From Anaerolineae bacterium (GTDB lineage: Bacteria > Chloroflexota > Anaerolineae > JACIWP01), in the NCBI GenBank assembly GCA_014360855.1, contig JACIWP010000048.1, positions 1 through 14,341 of the forward strand: DNA of 14,341 nt, read 5' to 3'. Below are positions 1 through 6,074 of the stretch, piece by piece. The notes under the pieces are model-generated. The model was not told the DNA's origin. It saw only the letters and a program-made list of their open reading frames with translations, and ran no database searches. How positions within the stretch are numbered: the stretch's first letter is position 1; every line of letters starts with the position of its first letter. The position numbers were made by a program, and so were the translations under genes.

Positions 1-2
1 TT

Positions 3-185
3 GTCGAGACCGACCTGACCGCCGGCCTGCCCGAGGAGCTGAAGGCCAAGGCCATCGAATACACCCTGCTGGGCCGCATGGGCAAGCCGGAGGAGATCGC
101 CGCCGCGGTCGTTTTCCTGGCCTCGGACGAGGCCGGCTTCATCACCGGCCAGGTGCTGGCTGTGGACGGCGGGCTGGCGCTGTAA
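3..185 (+). CDS. Short-chain dehydrogenase/reductase (FabG-like), C-terminal 60 residues, 5' truncated
   Basis: Only the C-terminal end is in the window; the open frame runs in from the left edge and ends at TAA (183-185). The residues read V-E-T-D-L, then [24 protein letters not shown] and V-D-G-G. This is the standard C-terminal signature of classical SDR enzymes such as 3-oxoacyl-ACP reductase: the T-D-(L/M) after the cofactor loop, the GR-(M/L)-G-P-E-E-I-A helix, and the I-T-G-x-x-x-x-V-D-G-G tail. These enzymes use NAD(P)H to reduce a ketone. The substrate cannot be told from this fragment, so FabG is one possibility among many SDRs. The next gene starts 25 nt downstream on the same strand, so co-transcription is likely. 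Family assignment is firm; specific function is not. Confidence 0.9.
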   Translation, partial: VETDLTAGLPEELKAKAIEYTLLGRMGKPEEIAAAVVFLASDEAGFITGQVLAVDGGLAL

Positions 186-210
186 GGCGTTTATTCAGGA
201 GGAATATTCC

Positions 211-573
211 ATGGAAGCGGAGAAAAAGCTGGGCAAAGTAACGCTGGCGCCGGAGGTACTGCTCACCATCGTGGAGCAGGCCGTGCTGGAGACCGACGGC
301 GTCACCCGCCTGTACGGCAAATGGCCCGAGAACATCGGGAAACTGCTGGGGATCCAGACGGCGAAAGAGGGCATCGCGGTACGGATAGACAACGATCAAC
401 TGGTCATTGATGTGCACGTAGTGGTGCGCCCGGACGTACAAATGCTCCAGCTTGGCAAGGCCTTGCAAACCGCCATCGCGCGCGCCATCGAGGAACTGGC
501 CGGCCTCGTCGTCAAAGAGGTTAATGTCCATATCGAGGATGTCGAGCTGGAAGACGAGCCGGCGCATTCATAA
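211..573 (+). CDS. Asp23/Gls24 family envelope stress response protein
   Basis: This 120-residue protein has the Asp23/Gls24 (DUF322) pattern: an N-terminal G-K-V-T-L-A-P-E-V-L strand-helix, E-T-D-G-V in the first helix, alternating strands around I-A-V-R-I and L-V-I-D-V-H-V-V-V, a long helix (about residues 75-100), and a terminal V-K-E-V-N-V-H-I-E-D-V strand. No signal peptide or membrane segment is seen, so it is cytoplasmic. In Gram-positive relatives such proteins sit at the membrane through a partner and are linked to envelope stress; here the role is unproven. A strong AGGAGG (197-202) lies 8 nt before the ATG and fixes the start. It is flanked by an SDR gene 25 nt upstream and a redox protein 25 nt downstream, consistent with a small operon. 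Full length for the family. Confidence 0.9.
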   Translation: MEAEKKLGKVTLAPEVLLTIVEQAVLETDGVTRLYGKWPENIGKLLGIQTAKEGIAVRIDNDQLVIDVHVVVRPDVQMLQLGKALQTAIARAIEELAGLVVKEVNVHIEDVELEDEPAHS

Positions 574-598
574 AACAAAATACGGAGGAATACCAACG

Positions 599-844
599 AT
601 GTTGACCATTAAAATATTAGGCACCGGATGTCCGAAATGCAAAAGGCTGGAGGAGCTTGCCCGCCAGGCGGTGGCAGAAGCCGGCGTCCAGGCGGAGATC
701 ATCAAGGTACAGGACATTGACCAGATCATGCAGTATCCCATCGCCAGCACACCTGGGCTGGTCATCAACGAAAAGGTCTACTCCTACGGCCGGCTGCCCC
801 GCAAAGAGGAGATTATCGCCTGGCTGAAAGACGGCGCCAAATAG
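599..844 (+). CDS. Small CxxC thioredoxin-fold protein (TM0996/MTH895 glutaredoxin-like family)
   Basis: This 81-residue protein begins with the strand L-T-I-K-I-L-G-T-G followed by C-P-K-C (Cys11, Cys14), then a helix, a second strand I-I-K-V-Q-D, and a cis-Pro motif S-T-P-G-L-V-I (residues 50-56) facing the active site. It ends with G-R-L-P-R-K-E-E-I and a short helix. This is the layout of the small redox-active disulfide proteins that resemble both thioredoxin and glutaredoxin. It probably catalyses cytosolic dithiol-disulfide exchange; its partner is unknown. The start is the ATG at 599, with GGAGGA about 9 nt upstream; a longer in-frame opening to 452 overlaps the Asp23 gene and is not the real start. 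Both active-site Cys are ordinary TGT/TGC codons, unlike the selenoprotein candidate elsewhere in the window. Confidence 0.92.
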   Translation: MLTIKILGTGCPKCKRLEELARQAVAEAGVQAEIIKVQDIDQIMQYPIASTPGLVINEKVYSYGRLPRKEEIIAWLKDGAK

Positions 845-869
845 CCGTTCAGCGAGCAGGCTTCTGCTA

Positions 870-904
870 CCCCATGCTCGGGATTCGGCCATGGGGGTTG
901 TTTT
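870..904 (+). terminator. Rho-independent-type terminator after the plus-strand trio
   Basis: CCCCATG (870-876) and CATGGGG (890-896) form a 7-bp stem with a 13-nt loop, followed on the plus strand by GTTGTTTT. It sits 25 nt after the stop of the thioredoxin-fold gene and just before the convergent stop of the ABC1 kinase gene (904-906). A smaller AGCAG/CTGCT hairpin (855-868) lies directly upstream. The T-tract is only on the plus-strand side, so it mainly ends rightward transcription. Confidence 0.6.
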
Positions 905-2592
905 CACCGCCGGCCGGCCCGCCACAGGGACCATAACAGCCACAGACTGGCCCCCACCGCCAAGAAAAAGCCCAGCGCCACCATGACGGTCCCCACCCAG
1001 GCCGGCCAGCGTGCCGCCGCCGTGGGGAAAATCAGCCCGATGCCCACGATCAGCGCGGCGATGATCAGCGCAATGCTCAACCGGTTCACCATGCGGTCCC
1101 AGCGCGCCAGGGCGCGCTCCTGATCCCGCTGAATATGGGAGAGGGTGAACTCCCCCTTCTGCAGTTGGTCCAGCAGTCGCGGCAGATACTGCGGAAGCTC
1201 CTGCCACAACTCCCCCCAATCGCGCAGTGTCGTTCCCAGCCGGCCCACCCAAGCCGCCGGCGCATTCATCTCTCGCAAGGCCTGCTCCGCGTACGGCCGT
1301 GCGATCTCAAAGACATCCAGCTCCGGATACAGCACCATCCCTGTGCCCTCCATCATCACCAGGGTCTTGGCCAACAGCCACAGGTTGGAGGGCAGGCGCA
1401 GGCGGTGGCGGAAGGCGATGGGCAGGAAATCCTCGAACAGGTCGCTCAGGCGCAGGTCCTTCAGCGGCGCGCCCCAGTAGCGCTCCAGGAAGCGGCCCAG
1501 GTCGCGCCCCAGCCGGCGGTGATCCACGCTGGCCCCTACCATATCCATGCGCACCAGCTCGCCCACAATCTGGTCCGGGTCGCGCGATACAACCGCCAGA
1601 AAGAGGCGCAGGAGCTGTTCCTTGGTGCGCTTGTCCAGATACCCCACCATGCCGAAATCCATCGCCCCGATGACATTGCCTTCCATGACGAAGAAATTGC
1701 CCGGATGGGGGTCGGCATGGAAAAAGCCATCCACAAAGGTCTCCTGCATGATGAGGTCTATCGCGTGCAGGGCGACGGTGCGGGGGTCCAGGCCGGCCGC
1801 CCGCAGACCTTCCACATCGTCAATCTTCACCCCGCGGATGCGTTCCAGGGTGAGCACATCGTGGGTGGTATATTCCCAGTACACTCGCGGGATGTAGACC
1901 TCCGGCCGGCCGGCAAAGTTGCGCCGGAAGCGCTCCGCGTTGCGCGCCTCCCGCACATAATCCATCTCGGCCCGCAGAGTGGCGGCGAACTCGTCCGCCA
2001 GCTCCGTGAAGGCATACATCCGGCCGAAGGCCGTGCGCTCCTCCGCCAGCCGCGCCATGTCGTACAGAATGTCCAGGTCCACCTCGACGATGCGGCGGAT
2101 ATTGGGGCGCAGGACCTTGACCACGACCTCACTGCCGTCGGGCAGGACGGCGCCGTGCACCTGCCCCAAGGAAGCGGCCGCCAGCACCTCCTCATCAAAG
2201 GAGCGGAATAACTGGTCAATGGGAGCGCCCAGCTCCGCCTCCACAATGGCGCGGGCCTGCTCCGAGGGGAACGGAGGAACCTCGTCGCGGAGTTTGGACA
2301 GCTCGTGCAGATACGCCGGCGGCAGTAAATCGGGACGCGTGGAGAGCATTTGCCCCAGTTTCACGAAGGTCGGGCCCAGTTCCTCGATAGCCAGGCGCAG
2401 GTGTTCCGCCGGCGTCAAGGGCGCGATGGGACGCACCCGCTCCGAGACCCGCCACGGCAGTGCCAGCCGGGTCAGCAGACCAAGCTGTTCCACCACATTG
2501 TCAAAGCCGTGGCGGATCAGGACGCGGGCGATCTGCTGATAGCGGCGCAGATGCTGGACATGCCGGCCAAACGGGGGCAGACCTGGAAGCAC
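904..2592 (-). CDS. ABC1/AarF/UbiB-family atypical kinase
   Basis: This 562-residue protein has the hallmarks of the ABC1/UbiB kinase-like family. The KxGQ motif (K-L-G-Q, residues 78-81) is followed by an A-A-A-S-L-G-Q-V-H loop (138-146) replacing the usual glycine-rich loop, an ATP-contacting V-V-V-K-V lysine (K159), the catalytic H-A-D-P-H-P-G-N (292-299) and D-F-G (312-314). Two hydrophobic helices near 503-523 and 530-555 anchor the C terminus in the membrane, as in UbiB/COQ8 relatives. Those act as ATPases supporting isoprenoid-quinone biosynthesis or lipid handling; the substrate here is unknown. The start is a GTG at 2592. The preceding cytochrome gene stops 11 nt upstream, and its TAG overlaps the Shine-Dalgarno-like TAGGTGGG, which suggests translational coupling. 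All motifs are intact. Confidence 0.93.
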   Translation of the reverse strand: MLPGLPPFGRHVQHLRRYQQIARVLIRHGFDNVVEQLGLLTRLALPWRVSERVRPIAPLTPAEHLRLAIEELGPTFVKLGQMLSTRPDLLPPAYLHELSKLRDEVPPFPSEQARAIVEAELGAPIDQLFRSFDEEVLAAASLGQVHGAVLPDGSEVVVKVLRPNIRRIVEVDLDILYDMARLAEERTAFGRMYAFTELADEFAATLRAEMDYVREARNAERFRRNFAGRPEVYIPRVYWEYTTHDVLTLERIRGVKIDDVEGLRAAGLDPRTVALHAIDLIMQETFVDGFFHADPHPGNFFVMEGNVIGAMDFGMVGYLDKRTKEQLLRLFLAVVSRDPDQIVGELVRMDMVGASVDHRRLGRDLGRFLERYWGAPLKDLRLSDLFEDFLPIAFRHRLRLPSNLWLLAKTLVMMEGTGMVLYPELDVFEIARPYAEQALREMNAPAAWVGRLGTTLRDWGELWQELPQYLPRLLDQLQKGEFTLSHIQRDQERALARWDRMVNRLSIALIIAALIVGIGLIFPTAAARWPAWVGTVMVALGFFLAVGASLWLLWSLWRAGRR

Positions 2593-2603
2593 CCGTGTCC
2601 CAC

Positions 2604-2930
2604 CTACTCGCCGCGCAGGAAAGAAATGAGCGCCTGCACTTCGGATTCCGCCAGCCGGCCGCGAAAGGCCGGCATCTCCCCGCGGCCGTCCGCGATGATG
2701 AGGAACAGCTCTTGCTCGCTCTGTTTGCTGGGTTTGATGGCCGGCCCGCGCGCCCCCTGTCCCTGCTCACCGTGACAGCCGGCGCAGTTGGCGGCAAACA
2801 CCTGGGCCGCCACCGGCGTGGGCGGCGGCTGATCGCTTTCTGCGGGCTCTGCCGTTTTCTGACATCCCGCCGGCACCAGCAACAGCACCAGCGCCAGCAC
2901 TGCTACCATCCGCCACCATGAACGACGCAT
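2604..2930 (-). CDS. Small monohaem c-type cytochrome, putative lipoprotein
   Basis: This 108-residue protein has a charged N terminus (M-R-R-S-W-W-R), a hydrophobic stretch and L-L-V-P-A-G-C, a lipobox-like site with an unusual Pro at -3, then a Pro-rich spacer. The haem-binding motif is C-A-G-C-H (residues 49-53), and G-E-M-P-A-F supplies the likely axial Met. It ends with an S-E-V-Q-A-L-I-S-F-L helix, as in class I cytochromes c. It would carry electrons on the outer face of the membrane. AAGGAG (2944-2939) lies 8 nt before the ATG at 2930; an in-frame GTG at 2939 overlaps that site and is unlikely to be the start. It is co-transcribed with the ABC1 kinase gene 11 nt downstream and has its own promoter. 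The partner oxidase or reductase is not in the window. Confidence 0.9.
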   Translation of the reverse strand: MRRSWWRMVAVLALVLLLVPAGCQKTAEPAESDQPPPTPVAAQVFAANCAGCHGEQGQGARGPAIKPSKQSEQELFLIIADGRGEMPAFRGRLAESEVQALISFLRGE

Positions 2931-2982
2931 CGCGCACACTCCTTCGGCATGATGATGGCACCAGAGCCGCCAGGCTCGAGAT

Positions 2983-3005
2983 TGACCTGATTATAGCACA
3001 GGTGA
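2983..3005. promoter_or_regulatory. Imperfect palindrome spanning the -10 box, possible operator
   Basis: TGACCTG (2983-2989) and CAGGTGA (2999-3005) form an inverted repeat with six of seven positions paired and a 9-nt centre that contains the TATAAT of the cytochrome operon promoter. A dimeric regulator bound here would block RNA polymerase. No regulator gene is adjacent, and a chance repeat of this size is possible. Confidence 0.35.
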
Positions 3006-3019
3006 GGAAAGCATCACAA
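2990..3019 (-). promoter_or_regulatory. Extended -10 promoter for the cytochrome c / ABC1 kinase operon
   Basis: On the minus strand TTGTGA (3019-3014) and a perfect TATAAT (2995-2990) are separated by 18 nt, and TGC directly precedes the -10, giving an extended TGn element. Transcription would start near 2983, about 50 nt before the cytochrome ATG. The -35 box coincides with the stop codon of the upstream MFS gene, so this operon can be expressed independently of that cluster. Confidence 0.7.
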
Positions 3020-4282
3020 AGAGGGAATCTCCCGAGGCGAGGAGGCCCGTTCCCTGCCCACGCTCCACGTCGCCAGCAGGGCGAGGAAATAGAGCGCCAT
3101 GCAGAGGACGTACACCCATTTCAGCTCCAGCAGGTACGCCAGCGCATAGGCCAGGAAGGGGCCGGTCGCGCTCCCCAGATCCCCGCCGGCGGCATACAGC
3201 CCCATGACCACCCCCTGCCGCCCCCGCCGCGATAGGTCTCCCGTCTGCGCCATGGTGGTAGGGGTCAGGACACCGTCGGCGAACGCCGCCACCATCACGC
3301 CGGCGGCGATGACCGCCACTGCGCCATCAAAGGATAGTAGGGCAAAGCCGAGGATGCCCAAGGCCAGCCCCCAGCGCATCACCCGCCAGCGCTGGCCGGC
3401 CCGGTCCGAGAGCCAGCCGGCGAGCGGGCCGGCGATGATGCCCATGATAGGGCCAATGCCCAGCAGAAGGCCGGCCAGCGTCGGCACACCGAGGGCGCGA
3501 TCCCCCCATGGGACCATCTCGCCGTAGCGCAGGCGCAGGAGCAGTCCCACCGTTGACATCACCACGCCGTTGCCAGCCAGATTGGTCAGCCCATACAGGA
3601 TGATGGAAATGAGGATGGGCGGGGTGATCTGCCGGCGCAGGCCATCCCTGACCCGCCGCCAGGTCCATCGTCCAACGGGCTCCGGCGGAAACCGCTGGAC
3701 GGCCGGCGCGGTCTCCGGCAGGGCCAGCAAAGAGATCAACAGCCCCACACCGGTGACGCCGGCGCCCAGAAACAGCGTCTGCCGGAACCCCAGGGTGTCC
3801 ACCAGCGCGCCACTGCCGACCGCCATAATGGAAAGGCCCATCAGCACTGAGATTTGATACAGGCCGGCCGTCCGGCCGCGGTCCGCCGGCGTGGTGATAT
3901 CCATGACCATGGTCATGGCGGTGACGTTGATCAGCGTCCAGGCGATGCCCCACAGAGCGCGCGCCAGCAGGAGCGGCCAGAAGCCCACCGCCAGGCCGCA
4001 CAGCGCGGTGGAAATGGTCCCCAACAGCATGCCGGCAATAAAGGGACACCGCCGGCCGAAGCGGTCCACCAACCACCCGCCCAATGGGTTGCCGGGGATG
4101 CGCACCAGGCGGTTCACGCCCAGCATGACCCCCACCGCCGTTATGCTGATGCGCACCACCTCCGTCTGGGTGGCCAGGGAGGCATACATGGTCTGGTCGC
4201 CGGTCAGCGAGAGGATAACCGCCGCGCCCAGAGGCAGTAACAAGCGGGGGACAGGGACAGAGGATGCCGGCGAACTGCTCAT
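3014..4282 (-). CDS. Major facilitator superfamily transporter
   Basis: This 422-residue protein is almost entirely hydrophobic, with about 12 membrane helices. MFS motif A lies between helices 2 and 3 (G-G-W-L-V-D-R-F-G-R-R, residues 68-78), and a degenerate copy lies in the second half (G-W-L-S-D-R-A-G-Q-R-W, about 289-299). A long cytoplasmic loop rich in Pro/Arg near 190-218 separates the halves, as usual. Substrate is not predictable; the fold resembles the large drug/sugar/metabolite efflux-like families. The ATG at 4282 overlaps the stop of the redox-protein gene as ATGA, so the two are almost certainly translationally coupled; a longer in-frame opening to 4525 runs through that upstream gene and is a shadow. 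It is the last gene of the minus-strand cluster that begins with the lipoprotein glycosidase. Confidence 0.93.
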   Translation of the reverse strand: MSSSPASSVPVPRLLLPLGAAVILSLTGDQTMYASLATQTEVVRISITAVGVMLGVNRLVRIPGNPLGGWLVDRFGRRCPFIAGMLLGTISTALCGLAVGFWPLLLARALWGIAWTLINVTAMTMVMDITTPADRGRTAGLYQISVLMGLSIMAVGSGALVDTLGFRQTLFLGAGVTGVGLLISLLALPETAPAVQRFPPEPVGRWTWRRVRDGLRRQITPPILISIILYGLTNLAGNGVVMSTVGLLLRLRYGEMVPWGDRALGVPTLAGLLLGIGPIMGIIAGPLAGWLSDRAGQRWRVMRWGLALGILGFALLSFDGAVAVIAAGVMVAAFADGVLTPTTMAQTGDLSRRGRQGVVMGLYAAGGDLGSATGPFLAYALAYLLELKWVYVLCMALYFLALLATWSVGRERASSPREIPSL

Positions 4283-4707
4283 GCGCCCTCCAACAGGTTC
4301 AGGAGGATGCGGACGGTCTCCTCTCCCACGGCCACGCAGGAGCCTGGGCCGCCGGGGCCGTACACCTGCTCGCGCAAGGGCGCACAGCGCAGGGTCTTCC
4401 AGCGCAGAAGGAAGCGCAGGCGAAAGGCGCGCGTACGGGCATAGGCCGGCAGTTCGTCCTCGTGCGGGGTGAGCCGGCCGTAGCGGGCGCTCACCAGCAT
4501 CACGCCGGCGGAAAACGCACCGCACAGTTCCTCCCGCGTGCCGCCGATCCCGCCGCAGAAAGCGGTCGCCGAGCGCAGGAAGCGCTCATCCAGCTCCCCC
4601 CACCAGTGCTCGCCCACGGCGCGCAGGACGGCCTCCGCTCAGTGATAGCCCTGCCGCATCAAACTGCCGGCGCGCCGTGCGATCTCCTCGTGCGCTGTTT
4701 CTCCCAT
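4279..4707 (-). CDS. C-GCAxxG-C-C family redox protein, probable selenoprotein with in-frame TGA (Sec23)
   Basis: Reading from the ATG at 4707, the frame gives M-G-E-T-A-H-E-E-I-A, then R-Q-G-Y-H, a TGA (4641-4639), A-E-A-V-L-R-A-V, and runs on without another stop to TGA at 4281-4279: 142 residues, the usual family size. The family (TIGR01909 type) is a putative redox protein with four conserved Cys; the first lies in G-Y-x-C-A-E-A-V, exactly where the TGA falls. The rest is present: F-C-G-G-I-G-G-T-R-E-E-L-C-G-A (Cys51, Cys62), L-R-C (Cys108) and G-S-C (Cys124). The gene sits 13 nt after the C69 peptidase gene and overlaps the MFS gene by ATGA; family members often neighbour transporters. 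TGA is an ordinary stop in adjacent genes, so code reassignment is excluded. Alternatives are a sequencing error in a Cys codon, or a truncated protein starting at GTG 4617. Confidence 0.8.
4609..4626 (-). promoter_or_regulatory. Candidate bacterial SECIS hairpin downstream of the in-frame TGA
   Basis: In the minus-strand mRNA, CUGCGC pairs with GCGAG (five pairs and one bulged G) around the 7-nt loop GCCGUGG. The loop starts 18 nt after the UGA and has G as its first base. Distance, loop size and loop G fit the published bacterial SECIS constraints as I know them. A second, closer hairpin (GCGGAGG/CCUGCGC around CCGU, 4621-4638) competes with it. Pairing was done by eye, so this is a candidate only. 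Confidence 0.4.
4639..4641 (-). other. In-frame TGA, probable selenocysteine codon
   Basis: The triplet is the 23rd codon of the C-GCAxxG-C-C gene and replaces the first conserved Cys of the family. Translation upstream (G-Y-H) and downstream (A-E-A-V-L) matches family consensus on both sides without any shift of frame. Confidence 0.72.
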
Positions 4708-4720
4708 GGGGTGCGCCCTT

Positions 4721-6043
4721 TCACGTCAGCGCCGGCATCTGGGCGGCGCGGTTCTGCGCCTCCCAATAGCGGCGGTACAGCAGTCCAGGCCGGCGGCGCA
4801 CCGGCGTTGCGCGCACGCGCCGCGTCCATTCCTGTTCGGCGGCATCCGCCCGGGCAAAACACTCCTCCACGAAATCGGGACCGTCTCCGCCGGCGAAAAA
4901 CTCCTCCTCCAGCGCATCGCGCTCGTCGCGATAGAGGGCCACGCGCGTCGAGTAATCCAGTAGCACGGCGCGGTGCAGTACCTCATGCCGCCACCAGCGC
5001 ACCCGTTCGTCATATGTCGCCCCAGGCTCCGGGCCAAAGACGGCCGGCAGGCGCTCGCCGGCGGCAAAGCTGACCGGTTTGAAGATCCCCGTGCAGGGCG
5101 CCGCGGTGCCCGTGAACCAGAAGGTGGCCCTGTCCGGCCGGAGCTGCGCGATCATGGAGCCGGCGGTCTGGGCACCGCCCCCGCGAATAGGCCCCCAGGA
5201 GGCATGGGCGCATACCTGCATCAACAGCCCCTGCTCCGGCCTCCAGTCAGGGGATTGGCCGTGCGGGCCGTGGTCGCGCAGAAGGCGCGCCAGATCCCGC
5301 GGGGTCAGCCGGCCCTTGTGCTCCTGCAGGAAAGTGCTGGTGCAGGCATGACGCTGATAGCTTGCGCTGAAAAAGGTATATATCGGCTCGCGGTAACAGC
5401 GCGCGAAGTGAAACTCCGCCTTTGAGCGGCACCACCCCCGCTGGACCGCGTATTCCACCAGCCCGGGCGAGGCATCGTCCCACTCGCTCCCGATGGACAG
5501 CCCATTGGAGATGCTCCGCACATCGCGCACCTTTTCCACGACCCAGTGCGGGCCGGCGGTCTCCAGCACATAGGCCTCTTTGGCGTCGGCGATGATGAAG
5601 GCGTTGTGATACTTGATGGTGTGCCGGTAGCCGCCCAGCGCACACTGGCCGTACTTGCCCATCAGCTCGATGATGGTGTAGAGCGCCTTATGAGCGGTAT
5701 CGGCGCGCTCCAGAGCCAGGCGCATCAGGTCCATGCCGGTCAGCCCGCTCGTCTCATACGGCAGTTTGGTGAAGACCGCCTCGTTGCCCATGACGACGCC
5801 GGCCTCGTTGGCCCCCATCTCGCACCCGAACATCCAGAAGGGCTTGGAAAGGATGACCCCCAGGGTCTCACGCACCTGGGGGATCTCGATGAAGGTGCAC
5901 TTCACCGTCTCGTCGGAGCGGTGCAGGGCCGGCGGGAAGTACACCAGCCCCTGGGCCTCATTGGCCTCCCGGTCCGAATTTTTGGCGAACAGCACACTGC
6001 CGTCCGCCGTGCTGTTCCCCAGGGCCACCAGCGTGTCACACAT
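4721..6043 (-). CDS. Peptidase family C69 dipeptidase (PepD/U34-like, Ntn hydrolase)
   Basis: This 440-residue protein starts M-C-D-T-L-V-A-L-G, with the catalytic Cys directly after the initiator Met. It continues T-A-D-G-S-V-L-F-A-K-N-S-D-R-E, the conserved N-S-D-R of the C69/U34 family, then W-M-F-G-C-E-M-G-A-N-E-A-G-V-V-M-G-N-E-A near residue 75. This is the Ntn-hydrolase fold in which an exposed N-terminal Cys acts as nucleophile. Characterised members (Lactobacillus PepD) cleave a wide range of dipeptides. No signal peptide is seen, so it is probably cytosolic. AAGGAGG (6057-6051) is 7 nt before ATG 6043, which is preferred over the in-frame GTG at 6049 and gives Cys2. It lies 31 nt after the glycosidase gene and 13 nt before the redox-protein gene, so all are likely one transcript. 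Confidence 0.9.
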   Translation of the reverse strand: MCDTLVALGNSTADGSVLFAKNSDREANEAQGLVYFPPALHRSDETVKCTFIEIPQVRETLGVILSKPFWMFGCEMGANEAGVVMGNEAVFTKLPYETSGLTGMDLMRLALERADTAHKALYTIIELMGKYGQCALGGYRHTIKYHNAFIIADAKEAYVLETAGPHWVVEKVRDVRSISNGLSIGSEWDDASPGLVEYAVQRGWCRSKAEFHFARCYREPIYTFFSASYQRHACTSTFLQEHKGRLTPRDLARLLRDHGPHGQSPDWRPEQGLLMQVCAHASWGPIRGGGAQTAGSMIAQLRPDRATFWFTGTAAPCTGIFKPVSFAAGERLPAVFGPEPGATYDERVRWWRHEVLHRAVLLDYSTRVALYRDERDALEEEFFAGGDGPDFVEECFARADAAEQEWTRRVRATPVRRRPGLLYRRYWEAQNRAAQMPALT

Positions 6044-6074
6044 CCGCACACCTCCTTGTGTCAGGGCGGGCGGC

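Noticed and set aside
617..1252. Minus-strand open frame of 211 codons across the convergent junction
   Set aside because: It overlaps two well-supported genes in the wrong frame and runs through the terminator region.
1135..2211. Plus-strand open frame of 358 codons
   Set aside because: It is antisense to the ABC1 kinase with all kinase motifs on the other strand, and the translation is Gln/His/Arg-rich with no domain.
4279..4617. C-GCAxxG-C-C gene as a short functional protein starting at GTG 4617, or as a pseudogene
   Set aside because: No ribosome-binding site precedes that GTG and the conserved N-terminal helix and redox position would be lost. The upstream part is in frame, uninterrupted except for one TGA, and matches the family.
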